A DNA stretch of 64,000 bases from Neckera pumila. Taxonomy: Eukaryota > Streptophyta > Bryopsida > Hypnales > Neckeraceae. The position numbers and the translations under genes were made by a program. The notes under the pieces were generated by a model that had not been told where the DNA came from, searched no databases, and was given only the letters and a program-made list of their open reading frames with translations. How positions within the stretch are numbered: position 1 is the stretch's first letter; every line of letters begins with the position of its first letter. Below are positions 1 to 12,758 of the stretch, in pieces. The stretch lies in contig OZ018412.1 of NCBI GenBank assembly GCA_963969595.1, positions 7,504,501 to 7,568,500 on the forward strand. Direction: 5' to 3'.

Positions 1-900
1 GGGTTTGTCGAAGAGCAAGAAATAGATTAGGTTAGCTTCCGGAGCAAATTATGTATCAGAAATTAAGAGCTCACTCCAAGAATAAGCAATTCCCAAGTAC
101 GGCAACTAATTTTCAAGGAAAACAGCAACAGGAAACCTCGAATTTTTCTCAGTATCCCCCTTGATATATCATGTCCAGCGCTGACCATTGATCCCGGTAG
201 TCCCTCGATCTGATCCCGGTGATGAATTCTTCCGTCGTGATCGATCTACTGGACTGCCTCGATTACAGAGAACTCCCTGAAATTTCCAAAAACTTCACCC
301 TGACGAACATCGATGAGAAAAGGGGACCCAATTTGAGAGTATCGATTAACAGAGCAATGTGGCCTGGCTGTCGATCGATGAGAAAAATCGTCCGGATAAG
401 TAGAACAGTAAGTATAATATATAGATGGCATGCATGCCTGAAATTTGTTTGGCGGATCGATTTGTTTTGCATTCAGGGGAAAACAGAGCTTGCACAGATC
501 AGGACCACAACAACAACAATACATTTGGGGTTTGGAGTTTACAACACGCAATGACAGGACTCTGCAACTGGAGGAAAGTGGTTCTGGAAGCAAGCGAGTT
601 GAGAGGAGAGCTCCAAATTTACCTGAAATAGAAGTGCACTTGGGAAGCTCATCGGAGCCAATTGCAATAAGACTCTACACTGTTGCCACTGGTTTTGAGT
701 GAACAGTGATGCGGAGGGACCACGCACTACTTTTCTTTTTGGGGAGAACCACGCCACTACGTTTTGGTTTCCCTGCCCAAAACTTTATTTCATTACCTGC
801 CCACCGGCTCCTATTGGTTGTAACTTGTCCTACATTGGGACATCCCCATCCACTTTTGTTTTGTTTGGAATAGTAGAGGCTTGCATGCCTTCACATTGTT
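1..900. other. No gene assigned
   Basis: This stretch is less AT-rich than what follows and holds several overlapping open frames of up to 115 codons on both strands (for example 246-593 minus and 445-702 plus). None shows a recognisable domain, and no splice pattern stood out. It could be the 5' end or untranslated part of a gene that continues to the left of the window. I leave it unassigned. Confidence 0.4.
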
Positions 901-904
901 GGCG

Positions 905-2000
905 CATTTATACAGGGATTGGTCTAGATAGGCTGGAATTGACTGACAGTAGTGACAAATTGCCAAAAAAAAAAACCTGCCCTTGTCATTTTTGTCTTAA
1001 TTTATAGAGGGATTGGTCTAGACAGGCAAGAACTGACTGATAGTAGTAACAAATTGCCAGAAAAAAGTAGTAAGAAATCACCAGAAAAAACAACCCAAAC
1101 CTTGTCATTTCAGTCTTGTCAGTTTTTGTCAGTGGAGTGAGCAGTGTGAAAAGGACATGATAAAGATTTGTTAGTTCTAAGGTAGGTGATTGAATATAAA
1201 TAGAATTGAATGTAAACTAATGGTCTAAACACGCTGGAATCGTTTGACATCAGCGACAATTTGTTAGAAAAAAACACTCTTCCCAGTGAATTGCTAGAAA
1301 AAAATCTTGCCTTTATCATTTCAATCTTATCCGTCTTTCTCAATGTGGTGAGGAGCGAAGCGTGAAGGAGACTTGATAAGGAGTTGTTAGTTTTAAAGTA
1401 GATGAATGAACATAAATAGGATTGAATGTAAACTAATGGTCTAGATAGGTTGGAATCGTATGGCAACATTGACAAATTGCTTAAAAAAAAAACCTACCCC
1501 ATAAATTGCCCCCAAAACAACAAATTGCCCTTGTCATTTCACTCTTGTCAATTTTTTGCCAGTAGGTGAGGATTGAGGAGTGTGAAAGAGACTTGATAAT
1601 GGGTTGTTAGTTCTAAGGTTAGTACGTGATTGAATATAAATAGCATTGAATGTAAACTAATGGTCTAGATAGGTTGGAATTTTCAAAAACCAGAAAAAAA
1701 CATTGCCTTTGTCATTTTAGTCTTATCAATTTTTATCAGTAAGATGCGGAGTGTGAAGGGGACTTGATAAGGAGTTGTTAGTTTTAAGGTAGGTGATTGA
1801 ACTTTAATAGGATTGAATGTAAACTAATGGTCTAGACAAGTTGGAATTGTTTAATAGTAGCAACAAATTGCCAGAATAAAAAATCTTGCATTTGTCATTT
1901 TCTTGTCACTCTTTGCTAGTGGGATGAGGATTGTAAAGGGGACTTGATAAGGAATTATTAGTTCTAAGGTTAGTAGGTGATTGAGCATAAATAGACAACA
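905..2000. repeat. Degenerate tandem repeat, about 5-6 units
   Basis: Blocks of roughly 170-220 bp recur head to tail. Each carries the string TGGTCTAGAYAGGYTGGAAT or a close variant (near 923, 1013, 1220, 1437, 1660 and 1829), then a run around CAAATTGCC with A-rich stretches, then CTTGTCATTT, then GACTTGATAAGGAGTTGTTAGTT, and finally GATTGAATRTAAATAG. The first interval is shorter, about 90 bp. The unit has no open frame of note. Short ORFs here repeat the same peptide on the minus strand, as expected of a tandem repeat rather than a gene. Confidence 0.75.
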
Positions 2001-2030
2001 ATTCTATTTATGCTCAATCACCTACTAACC
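1968..2030. repeat. Perfect 27-bp inverted repeat (hairpin)
   Basis: The arms at 1968-1994 and 2004-2030 are exact reverse complements (GGTTAGTAGGTGATTGAGCA and on), separated by 9 bases. The left arm is the end of the last tandem unit. The right arm is an inverted copy that abuts a truncated TTAA-family element at about 2031. It may mark a fold-back junction formed when the array and that element were joined. Confidence 0.85.
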
Positions 2031-2882
2031 TATAGCAAAGAATAAAAAATAAATGTTTTTAAAATGTTTTTTTTGCACATTTAACCCTAGGATCTTACAC
2101 CTAACTAGTATGAGAATGTGTGGAACAAATTTCAAAATTTTTGACCGCACAGATTGCAAGATATCTGCATCTAAAGTAGAAAAAAATGTTTTTCAGTTCA
2201 TTGCAAGACTAGATTTTATGACTTTGAACATTTTAACTTAAATGTTGTGCACTGCAAAGTTTTGAGCTTTTAAATCTTTATAGTGGAGAATTGATTTGAG
2301 AGTCTAGGGGAAAAAAAATCCAAAATCTTAATTTTCATTATTAAAAAAATTATTAAGTAGAAATAGGTACAAAATAGAAAGAAAATCTAAAATATCAATA
2401 TCTTTTATATAGAATTAAAAAGCACTAATTCCAATGGTGAGATTGTTCAAGCAAAAAAACTAAACCTTGTAGAACTTTTTTTTTTGAAAAAGTGTATAGA
2501 TTGCATTCAGAAATGAATCCTACAAGTTATTTTTTTCAGAAAGATGCTCTAAGTGCCCAATAAACAAGATTGTCCATAACTTTCTCATAAAAAACCCAAA
2601 TGAAATGAATCAAAGATTTTCAAATAGACAAAAATATAATCTAGAAGAAGAAAAAATTAAATATTTTTTTGTTGCTGCCCTTGAACGCTGTTTTGAGCTT
2701 ATTTGGGCATAACTTTTTTTCCCGAGCACCAATTGTAAAAAAATTATATTCCTACGAAGCTTAGCAATTTTTTTATCTTCAAAAAAAGTTTTGGAAAATC
2801 ACGACAAAAATTCAGCCTATAGGTACCTATCTAAAATCCCATTTGTCTCCCAAAGGGACAATCATGGGCTTTTAGGGGTTAA
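2031..2882 (-). mobile_element. TTAA-flanked TIR element, copy A (truncated)
   Basis: This is non-coding DNA that aligns by eye, inverted, with the complete copy at 60714-61620. Shared landmarks are TAGCAAAGAATAAA near the left end, the sentence around GGATCTTACACCTAACTAGT, the word GATTGCAAGATAT, and the right terminal CTTTTAGGGG followed by TTAA at 2879-2882. The first 50 or so bases of the left end, including its TTAA, are missing and replaced by the hairpin at 1968-2030. Confidence 0.75.
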
Positions 2883-3575
2883 AAGATGGTTGTTTGGATG
2901 TTTTTACAAGGATATAGACTATAAAAATATAATCCCTTTTTTGCTCCAAAGATGCTTATAAGTAGTGCCTCTATCAAATACTTTTGCTCCTGCAGACTTT
3001 GTACGTGGATGTAGATACTTTGACAAATGCATAGCATCTATTTAGATTTATTTTGCCATAACTATAGGTGCTTAAGGCCTTGCAACTTTCCTTCATGTAT
3101 TTTGTGGAGTTTTAGTCTCGAGTAAGCAATTCCCATATTATATGGCTTTGATTATAATCACAAGTTATAATGCATTTTCATCCAGTTTTAAGAGATATAT
3201 GACTCACCATAGTCATATTCCACGTTAGCCAAAAATATGATTGCATGCAGTTATATGCCATGTAGGATTTTTTTTGCTTTTGCTTGGGCACCTTAAGAAA
3301 AAGTCAAGTATATCAAAAATGGTCAATGTATACGCCACGTTGGCACAATATGGCTAATTTTGGCTAATTATACTTTCCAATCTATATAACTGCAAATATG
3401 ACTCGTGTCTGAAGCGACTCGTCGGTAATGACTGGACCCAATTATAGCGTGAATCATCTACAGTGATTTTTGCATGAGTCATATTTTGAAATTTTACAAT
3501 TCACTGCAGTCATATTTTGCAATAACAAAAACATCATTTTTGTTATAGTGATCCAAAATTTAGGATTTGAAATAA
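2883..3575. other. Intergenic, no gene seen
   Basis: AT-rich DNA with several repeats of the word ATGACTC or GAGTCAT (about 3200-3500). It ends with TTGTTATAGTG at 3541-3550, which resembles a CACTA-type 3' terminus, but I could not find the matching left end. Confidence 0.4.
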
Positions 3576-4783
3576 AGAGGGGGTTTCTTGGTGATTGCAC
3601 AAAACACTTGTACTATTTTCTACCACACGTTGCTTGCTAATTAGTTTTTTGGCTATAACTTTTGCATTGACTCCAAATGACTCAAAGTTCACAGACAAGG
3701 TACTTATGACTATTATACATCTTGTCAAATTTTTTGAAATCTTTTAAAAAATGTTTTAGTATTTAATAATAGACATCCAACATTATGTCACACTTGCCAA
3801 TTATGGATTTTTTGTACAATTTAGTATTTAAAAAAACAAATTTGGAGCTGAAACTTAGAGAAGGTGGTCTTCTAGTAGATTTATAACTATAGTCCAAAGC
3901 AATTTTGAAAGTAATTAATTTTATATGGTGTAGAAGTCCACAAAGTGAGCTTCATTTAGTTTGCATTTTGAAACATATAAAACATATCTTTGGTGGTTCC
4001 TTTAGTGAATGACCATCTCCATAGAGTTGTTAGAAATGGCAGATTTTTATTTTATTTATTTAAATTTTTTTCTATTTTTAACTAATTTAAACATCAAAAT
4101 ATCTATTTTCTTGAGTTTTGGCACATTTCTAGTTCTCCTACTTAAATAAATTTCCTTGTCTTTTCCTTTGGTGGTTACCTTCATTTTAAAGGTGTATGCA
4201 TAACTTAATCTAATAATGATAAATTGTATATCCACCACACAAGTTTGATAGTTGTGTGAGGTCAGTTTTTGAGCCTCGAGCAACACATTGGACGTTGATA
4301 TGACTTCCTACTGTGGACAACAAAGATAATAAAAGTTTGTAACTAACTCTGGAGATATGTGAGCAGTAAGTAACACAAGATTGGATGTGCAAAGATCGGA
4401 ATAGTGTGATTAATTGTGGAAGTGTGAGAAGGCTAATTGACACAAGATCAATAAAAGGAGTTAGATGATTGGGCTTCCTGTCTTTCACTATGCTAGGCGT
4501 TTCTTTGTCATTTCATATGTCTCTTTCTTGTGCCTGCAACAATCCTAATTATTTTTTGTTCTATCAACTACCTCTTTGTACATGAACCATGTTTCTCTCT
4601 TCCTCAATTAGACTGAACTGTCACACAAAGAAATTGCCAATATCATCCCCTCGGGGCTCTAATACCATATTTTTTAAATTGTTTAAAAATTATTTTTTTA
4701 ACTTTAAAGTATTCTAGAAAAAATCATGAGTACTGTTATAAAATGCAACAAATAGTACAAGTGTTTTGTGCAATCACCCCTCT
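3576..4783. mobile_element. Inverted-repeat DNA element (GTGATTGCA family), copy 1
   Basis: The ends are near-identical inverted repeats: GTGATTGCACAAAACACTTG, continuing TACTATTT, at about 3591-3619, and its reverse complement at about 4753-4776. Outside these both ends continue as AGAGGGG. The left end carries a 7-base extra segment. The interior is non-coding, although a 92-codon minus-strand frame (4210-4488) crosses it. A second copy with related ends and interior lies at 34956-35666. Target duplication is not clear at this copy. Confidence 0.65.
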
Positions 4784-5745
4784 ATAGTAATACAATTAGA
4801 TATATTTACCTTATGCATTTATTTAAATCTAGCCAGAGAATTAACTCCCAATGGCTACTTTTGATTGGTTGGTGGAACTTAAGAATCTATTCAACTTTAG
4901 GTTCTTCATAAAGTTTCACATTTAATTCTACTTATTGACGTCAAAGATCTCATATGATTTTGTACAAGATAAGAGAGTTTGGACTTTTTTAGATGTTTTT
5001 ATGATTTGGATGCAAAATATTCATTCAAGACTATTTAGGTTCAGACATGTAATTGAGTACACCTACTTTATTTGGTCTGGCAACAATATTTCAACTTACA
5101 ATAGCCCTATTACCAGTCATTGTGATGCTTGATTATGTCTAAACTTATTCCACATTTGGACATCTCCAATTCCACCAAATCCTACTTCTAATATATTCCC
5201 TACTAATACCTTCTAAAAATTATACAATACAATTAACAAAATACACATTTATTAATGATTACTCTTGGCAAGTATCAATGAATTTAAAGTAGAAAAATAT
5301 CATTCACACAATACACAATGTTTTGGTTGGAACATTCAACCACTAATAGTCATTACTGCTGGAGCCGGACATATGGCACATACCATGGTATAATGCCCTT
5401 TTGAAACATTTGATTTATCAAAATGCAAAATAAAAACAATGCTTACTAATTGTGAGCCTCCAAATTAGCACTTTGGACTTAGGGTTTATTTTTTGCGATT
5501 TATGTTAGTTTTTAGTCCCATTTTATGCAAATGGCAAGAAATAAGTTGTTGAGAGGGATTTGGTAGAAGTCCTTGCCAAATCAATGAGGAGTTTTTCTCA
5601 AATTGTGGAAAGCATAAAATACCTTGCTTTTTCATATTTAAGTCTTAACTAAGTGTATAAGAGATTAGATTAGGAGAGAAGTGAGGATGTGAAGGTTAGC
5701 TAGTCCTAATGTCTTGTCCATGTAAAACAAAGCCTGCAGAGTGCA
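4784..5745. other. Intergenic, no gene seen
   Basis: AT-rich sequence with one short frame (4935-5132 plus, 65 codons) that has no recognisable feature. Confidence 0.4.
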
Positions 5746-8208
5746 TGTGACGACCCGGCTAAAAGTGAGAGTCTAATTATAAGTTTAGAGGGGTCTAAAT
5801 CCAATTCATGAGAATTTGGATTAATTTGGATTAATTTGCAGGTAACTTAGAATATCAAGCCAAAATGAAAAGTAGATGAAGGGTGAGGTGATTGGAACAT
5901 ATAGAAAGGTGCTTTTAGGATAAAAGCATGCCAAGAGGTCAGCATAGGAGCTGATCATCCATGACAAACCCTGATACCAGAATGATTTCCCCCTCAGGTG
6001 GGAATTATTAAGGAATTGCTAATCTTAGCCTCTTTATGATTAATATAATTGGAGATTTGATTTTGCCATTAGCTGTTGGAAATTCTCAAAAGGTAATCCC
6101 AAAAATTTCAGGATTTTACAAAACTCCACAATGACTCCATGAGAAGTCAACCGCGTTTTAAACTGATGATAAATTCATAGAAAATATTTAAAATGCAGTA
6201 AAATCTCACTAAGGATTAGGATAGTGTTTTGTGTGCCAAATAAGCAACCTGTAAAGTTTGAAGACTTTTCAATAGTCAAAAGTACCAAAATCGGCAACAA
6301 CATCAAATATAATAAGATTTTACAAAATGGTGGTAGGTTGACCAACGTACCAGGAGTTCATGGTGTTTGAACATTGTAAATGAGGAGTGTTTTCTTACTC
6401 CTAGTCTCCCACAAACCTTCCAGACAACCCTAGCCAATCGATTTCTCTGAAAAATGCAAATACCAATAGTTGGAATTTTGACCTTTCTTTGGAATTATCG
6501 TGAGTGATTTTTATGAGCATAAATAGCCTAGAGGAAGGGAAAAGGGATTCTTGTAGACTAACTTGAGTCTTCTGAATGTGATGGCGCAATCAATTTTCAA
6601 TTTCAAATTGTTCCCTAAAAGATAGAGAGGGTCCAACTGTAAATTTGACTTTTTTAGAAGAATTAGCAGTAATTCTAAGTTGATTCGCAATATATCTTGG
6701 TTGATAACAAAGATTGGATTTAGTTAAGATCTCAAACCTTTCCTTAATAAACCATCTTTGAATAAAATAAGAATATTTGGAAATATCTTAGGGTTAATCG
6801 CATAATATCTCAGGGTTAATTAGGTTTAAATCCTAAATATCTTTGGAAAAAATCCTAGATTTGAGTTAGACAGGATTTCCTTGCTAATTAAGGCTTGTTC
6901 TAGAAACTTCTTGGATTAAACAAAGATTACTTAGAAAATATCCTTGGATAGATCAGGAAAAATCTTAGTATTAGTTAGGTTAGTTTGGGCAAAAAAGCAA
7001 AGTACCTTGTGGTAAACCAAGGTGGTGGGACCTTTTAGAAAGTGTATAAGGCTTCCCTCCAAGGTTTCCTACAACCCCTTTCTGCTTACTGATACGCTGC
7101 TTAAAGTATAGAAGACCCACATTTTGATTTTGTTCACCAACACTTTGTCGGAATTATCTATTGAGGCCAAGATATGGCCACCTTTTGCTGAAATTTGATT
7201 GCTTTTAGTCGAGTTTTTGGTTAGAGGATGCAAGTTTCCTTTTTAAACCAACAACCACACTAAAAACACACTATTGGGAGGTTTGGTTCCCTAAGATTCG
7301 ATATTCTTGCTAAGCTACTAATGAATTTGTGTTTGTAACAACATTTGAGTCATAATTCTTAAGGCGGTGAAGCTTGACGTCACCAAAAGATCTAAAACTC
7401 AAAACCCAACCAAACTTTGTTGTATAACAAGATTTGGCTTGATTAACTCCTAATTTTTGGTCAAACACTGTCAAGTGTACCTCATTTAGGACTTAAACTA
7501 TTGGATACCTTTGAAAATGCCTTAATCCTTGATTTTAGGTTTAAACATTGTCACAAGTACTTCATTTAAGGACTAAAACACATTTTAGAAGAATTGGGAC
7601 CATTTCATATGAGTTTGGCTTGAGGTTGCTCCCGCACGGCAAAGCTTTGACTTTGAACTAAGTTACCTCAAAGAATCTTAAGAAGAAAAGGGATTATTTG
7701 GAGAAAAACCTTGGCTTCTCTGGCTATTTAAGCCCCAAAACAACACCAAGTGGCTCCCTTTCTTTTCACCTGAATTTGCTCCAATTGTTTTGTGCCACTT
7801 TGCCACAATCATGAATTTTAGTCTTAACTTTTGATAGTTTAATTTGCCCATTCAGAATTTGAAAGAATTAGCTAGTTCATAGAAACCCTCCAAAAATCCA
7901 TTAGTTAGATTTGCTTTGTTTAAGTTAGTTGTTAGGAATCCTCTCAACCCCATAGAAAAACCTTAGATTTAGTCCCTATGCTTTTTAAGTTTGCTCTAGA
8001 AAGAAACACAAAAACACAAAACATTAGTTGAATTAGTTGTCATCTCAAAAACCTTCAAGCTTTAGAATTAGTTTAGATTAATGATTATATTTTGATTTCT
8101 TGAAAAAAAAATCCAAAAAAATCCAAAAAATTAGGACAGGGAGTATTTTTATTTTAGTTGATTAATCCAACATTGTCTTCTTGTAATGAGTTAGTTTTGG
8201 TACCAGAG
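5746..8208 (+). mobile_element. Possible LTR-retrotransposon remnant (LTR start to primer-binding site)
   Basis: TGTGACGACCCGGCT at 5746 resembles the start of many plant Ty3/gypsy LTRs. TGGTACCAGAG at 8198-8208 resembles a primer-binding site for initiator tRNA-Met (usual form TGGTATCAGAGC). Between them the sequence is non-coding. No second LTR, integrase or reverse transcriptase was found in the window, so this would be a solo or truncated remnant. Both anchors are short, hence low confidence. Confidence 0.28.
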
Positions 8209-8311
8209 TTCAAAAGACTAGAGCAAGGCCTGATTTCAAAGACAGAACGAGGCCAAATGTATAAAAGACCAGAATGAGGCAAGAGCCGGGAGACCAGGGT
8301 CGACCATTAGG

Positions 8312-8375
8312 CCAGAAGGGGCTGGATATCGGGCCAAAGGGGCGGATATTGCGGCCAAAAGGGCAGGATGTGGAG
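8312..8375 (+). repeat. Short GC-rich tandem repeat, three units
   Basis: Three copies of a unit of about 21-23 bp of the form GGCCAAAAGGGGCGGATAT stand out from AT-rich surroundings. They could be part of a gag-like region of the possible LTR element to the left, but no protein domain is visible. Confidence 0.5.
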
Positions 8376-11130
8376 GCACTGGGGCGGGTATCAAAGTCAA
8401 TCAGGCACTCCAGTATTACAGTGTTCTAGCATTACGGTACTCCAGCGTATGGTGCTCCAAGCCAGTTTGGCACTCAGTTCAAATTTGGAAAAACAATTCA
8501 AGAAAAACTCAGGTTGGCAATTGCTAGCCACAACCTTTTTATTTAATTTTTAGTCTAAATTTCACAACCATCTTGAACTCACAAAGCTCTTGAATTCTCT
8601 ATAACTCGACTCAAAGAACAAACATAAGAATAAGCTGAGTAGCACTAGAAGAAGAAGACTAAAACACATCAACAAAGAAAGAAGCATCAAAAACACTATT
8701 GGTAAGGATCTCACTATTTAAGATTGGTAAGGATCTCATAATTTCTCACTATTCCTTGATCTTATATTCTTATTCTTTTCCCTATTCATTTAGAAGCATT
8801 CCGGTCTTTGATTCTTGTTACTATTGAAAAATTTGATTTTTTATCACTAAATTTGATTCCATTGGAAATTAGTGGTTGAATGTTGTTTTAGTTTAATTTT
8901 ATTAGGCATAATAAGCCAAATAAGAAAAAACAAAAGTCAACAAATATCTTAGAATAATCCAATTGAACTAATAAACTAAAAAACAAAGAATAAACTAACT
9001 ATTTAAATAAATTGGATAAATTGGTAAAAAAACTCTTAGTCTTTAAATTCAATTTGGAAACTAAAAGAACTAACAAGGCAATTGGAATTAGGCCCTTGAA
9101 GTTCAACTTAGTTTTGAAATTATTTTTAGAATCAACTAGGGAAAAACAACATAGTATTTAATTTAATTCTTAAACTTCAAAGGGATTAAATTAAGCACTT
9201 GGAACTAACAAATTTATGTAGAAATGGATACTACAAAACCATCATGTTAGTGATTTGCAATGACGGCACGATAGCGGCCGTTGATACCAAGGTGTGTTAG
9301 TTTTGCCATTTACTTTTGCTTTTTGAATTGATTTAGAAATTAAATTAGGAATTTAATTTCTAATTAGGAATTTAGAAGTCAACTTTTAAATCAGAGTCTT
9401 AGAAGTCAAAATAGAATTTAGAAAACAATAGTTTATTTTAAGAGGATTCCAAAATCCTCTCACCATTTAAAAAGTAACCAAAAAACAAGGAAGTTACAAA
9501 TAATTGAGCTTTAACCATAAAACTGAATAAGAAGTTAAGGAATTCATCCAAAAAAATCATCGAGGAATGTTTTAAAGTTGAAATTAATCAAGGAATCTTA
9601 AAGTTTTCCAGAATCCACTTTTGCTTTTAGAAGACAAAAGTTTGGATGAAGTTTGGGACCGATTTTGGATGAAATTTGTTCATTTAGGTCAAAATTAGGT
9701 TTAATTTTAGAATTCAGTAGTTAAAACAATTAAAAATCCAATCCTAAAATTTGGAATTATTTTGATTTGATTTACTATTTTAAACTCGCGGATGAAGTTT
9801 TTAGCTTAGATTAGAAGCCAAACTTCATCCATTGATAACATTTACTAGAAATCTTGAAATCTAACTTCCTTTACCATTCTGGAAAGAGGGAGTTATCTTC
9901 TATCACTTTACCTAGATACAATTTTAGCTTAGATTTTATTTTCATCATGTGGTTTGACTTAACTGTGACATTCTAATCCTTTAATAAATAGTGTAACTTA
10001 AACTATTTGAATTTTTAGGATTTACATGAACAAAAAGTGTCCATTGCTTGAAAGGCATACACTTGATTAGGATTTCACACCCAAGAGTAAATCTCCATTC
10101 AAAAAGCCGCTAGAATCCGTGTGCAACTTTTTGACTCAATATATGTGTGGAGTAAGAAACACTCACACTAATATAAATCAAATAACCATCAAATACTCAA
10201 GATATATAGTTCTTCACAAATCACGACTTAAAAAACAACCACCTTCTTTTTGTCCTTACAAACCTCCCTAACACAACACTTAGTTACTTAGAGATTTATA
10301 AGTATACATACCTCATTCTCAAATTATACTTCACTTTGCTCAAATTCTATGTTAATAAAGTACCACTTTGATAATTTTTATTTATAAAAATACTAATAAA
10401 GTTCAAATATGTTACATAGAGCCTCAATTTTAATAAAGGTATATAATACTGAAGTTGCTTGTATGACATAATATTGTAAAATTGAAATCATCCTTCCTCC
10501 TATAATTCCAAGAAAAAAAAATACATACTTCCTTTGGATGTTTGGAAGATATTTTAAATATATTTCTCAAAAAACTCAACAACAAATGAGACCAAATTGA
10601 CAGAGGCCTCTATAGTGACCATGATAGTGTCACTCTATTATAATTGATTGTCCACTATTGGTGGAGGAAAGGGCCCCAATAGCATTGGTAAATAATGTCA
10701 TGAATTATTAGCAAGTTTAAGTGGAACTGAATATGAACAATTTATTCCAGTTGAGAGAAAAATGATTGGAATTCTTTTTCTTTATTTTTTGCCTTAGTTA
10801 TATTTTATGGAATATTTTAACCCCTATTAATCCCTATTAACCCCTTATTAATCCCTAAAAGACCAAGCGTTCAAATTTTGAACAGCAAATACATTCAAAG
10901 CACACAAAAATGCATATTTTCATCTATGATTTTTTTTTAAGATTTGTGTATTAATTTTTTAATATTTTTATAGTATAGATTTTATAAGACTTTGCTTTGC
11001 AAATATTCTATTATTCAACAAGTATTGGTATGTCCAACCTCAAAAGGTAACCTCTTTAGTTCAAAAAATGAACCTTCAACAATGACTTTAATAAAGAAAT
11101 AAAAATCTTCAAAAATATTCTTGTGATTAA
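8376..11130. other. Intergenic, no gene seen
   Basis: About 2.7 kb of AT-rich DNA without a supported gene. At 10817-10870 the words TTAACCCC, TTAATCCCTA and CCCTAAAAGACC recur. They look like a broken end of the TTAA-flanked repeat family. Confidence 0.4.
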
Positions 11131-11137
11131 AATCTAA

Positions 11138-11804
11138 TCAGAGGGATAACTTTATTGACTCTAGTACAACGGATTGTGGGGTGGTAATCCCCACATCATT
11201 TGCGTAATTGCATATGAGGTTATTTTCTACCCAGCAATTGCGAATTAAATATCGACAGCAATAGGGTTGATCAAAGACCACCAGATTTGAAGGACTGAAA
11301 TGATTAACGGAAGATTGCATGATTACTTTGATGACGGATTCCAAAATGTTCTTTTTTTGTTAGGTTTTTGAATCAAGAAGAAAATTCATCAACACAGTGG
11401 AAGAGAAGAATCAGTGAAGAAGCTTACCAGCATAGGATGCGTCATAACAGGATCCCGGACGTGCCATCGCAAAGCGTTTTAATTGTCAATCTCAAAATTG
11501 GCCTCCCCCCCTTGCATTCATTACAGGGAGACTTATAGCTCTCAAGTCTTCTTTTGTTAGCACTGTAGGCGTACTCCACAACGTTCATCGCCATTGCGAG
11601 AAGAGAAAATCAGACTTCCATCTTGAGGTTGTGATCCTTCGCGGCCACGACTCGGGAAGTGTGTACATGTATCGACGATGTAGTCTTCTTCAGAAGACGA
11701 TGACGATGGCTGAGGCACCCCTGCTCCAAAAAACTTTTAAATTCAAGAACTATGTGAAAGTCGAGGTTTTGACTTTGAAGATCAGATGCCCGTGGGGCTT
11801 GCAA
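11138..11804 (-). pseudogene. Gene-like minus-strand fragments, unrecognised
   Basis: Three pieces in a less AT-rich block look coding on the minus strand. One is 11138-11344 (68 codons). Another ends at a good donor, CTG|GTAAGC, at about 11427; its upstream part (from about 11600) reads VEYAYSANKRRLESYK, then a CxxC-like SPCNECKG, then breaks by stop codons. The third, around 11600-11800, contains a serine/acidic run SSSSSEEDYIVDT. I do not recognise the family. The frameshifts and stops suggest decay. It may be the 3' continuation of the gene-like material at 11967-13034, which has the same strand. Confidence 0.3.
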
Positions 11805-11966
11805 TGTTGTTTAAGGGTTCAATGTAGTGGTTCATTCAGAAACTGGGCTGTCTTTTTTTGGCTTCCTTCTTCAGGATTTCCAACTGTTGTGAGATTCTAA
11901 TCACACTCCATATTTTTTTGAGACCCCATTTCATTATTTGACACTGCATCAAAATACTGGGAAGAA

Positions 11967-12539
11967 CTAAATTGCTTTTTTTATATTTACAGTTCTTACA
12001 ATGAGTTCTTTAGCATGGAGAGTATTCACTCTATTGTTAGTGTTCAATGCACACTGTCTTGCATCCAGCAGGTTATATTCTATGCTGTACCTAGCGTTCC
12101 CAGTACCGGGATTTTCACAGGGAACCTGGACCAATTCACTGGGCAGTGAGTGGTAAAAAAGAGGGGTGAATGTGGAGTGAATTTTGTCCAAATAAGGCAA
12201 GTGGCAAGTGTTGACCTTGACTTTCCTTATTAAGAAAAAATTCACTCCACATTCACCCCTCTTTTTGTACCACTCACTGCCCAGTGAATCGGTCCAGGTT
12301 CCCTGTGTTTGCCGCTTCCAAATGCGCATGATTGTATGGAGTTCTGTAGCATTCTGACAATCCATAAAGCAGTAGAGGCACGCCTTGTGCGCCTATTCCC
12401 TAGGGTTTGGTGATAGAATTGAAGATGTCATACGAGAGTTCGTATGCAAAATCAAAGACACCAGGGTATTCAACGACAGCAGCTCGCTCTGGCCGCAGTA
12501 AGCCAATCTTGACAAGGAAACAAGCTTCTCCACAAATTT
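11967..12539 (-). pseudogene. Unrecognised gene fragment, exon-like, split by a MITE
   Basis: On the minus strand an acceptor CTGCAG at 12540-12545 opens a frame that reads LVKIGLLRPERAAVVEYPGV, then FDFAYELSYDIFNSITKP, then a TAG at 12400-12402. It continues in the same frame with GIGAQGVPLLLYGLSECYRT and PYNHAHLEAAK up to the MITE at 12116-12307. The residue pattern looks protein-like. An alternative frame (start 12363, ending 11967) also stays open across the site once the MITE and one TTT copy are ignored, so the true frame is uncertain. I cannot name the family. It lies 200 bp downstream of the NRPB11 exons on the same strand but is not part of NRPB11. Confidence 0.35.
12116..12307. mobile_element. 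Fold-back MITE with CACAGGGAACC ends
   Basis: This 192-bp element has almost complete inverted symmetry: CACAGGGAACCTGGACC at the left and its near-exact complement at the right, with the inner arm AGGGGTGAATGTGGAGTGAA also repeated inverted. It is flanked by TTT on both sides (12113-12115 and 12308-12310), consistent with a 3-bp target duplication. CACAG/CTGTG termini and 3-bp duplications fit the CACTA group, though the terminal fifth base differs. It interrupts a coding-like frame on the minus strand. Confidence 0.75.
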
Positions 12540-12758
12540 CTGCAGTGGATAGATTGAATAATCCCAGAACATGACTTTCAGATCACAACACAATGCTTAC
12601 AGAATCTCCTTTAACTATACGTACCCACCCAAAACCCCACCTGCCGTCCCATGCAAATAAAAATTCCAACAGAATGGAATTAACCATCACTAATTGATAC
12701 ATATTCTCAAGAACCACTCGCATTAATAATTGTGGAGCAAGGCGAGTAGTGCTCTTGC

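Noticed and set aside
3541..3550. TTGTTATAGTG resembling a CACTA-type 3' end
   Set aside because: No matching left end or flanking 3-bp duplication was found nearby.
4056..4680. Minus-strand primer-binding-site-like GGTATTAGAGC (about 4660-4672) followed by a frame resembling a Copia gag start
   Set aside because: The whole stretch lies inside an inverted-repeat DNA element (3576-4783), no LTR or pol sequence accompanies it, and the peptide similarity is a few residues only.
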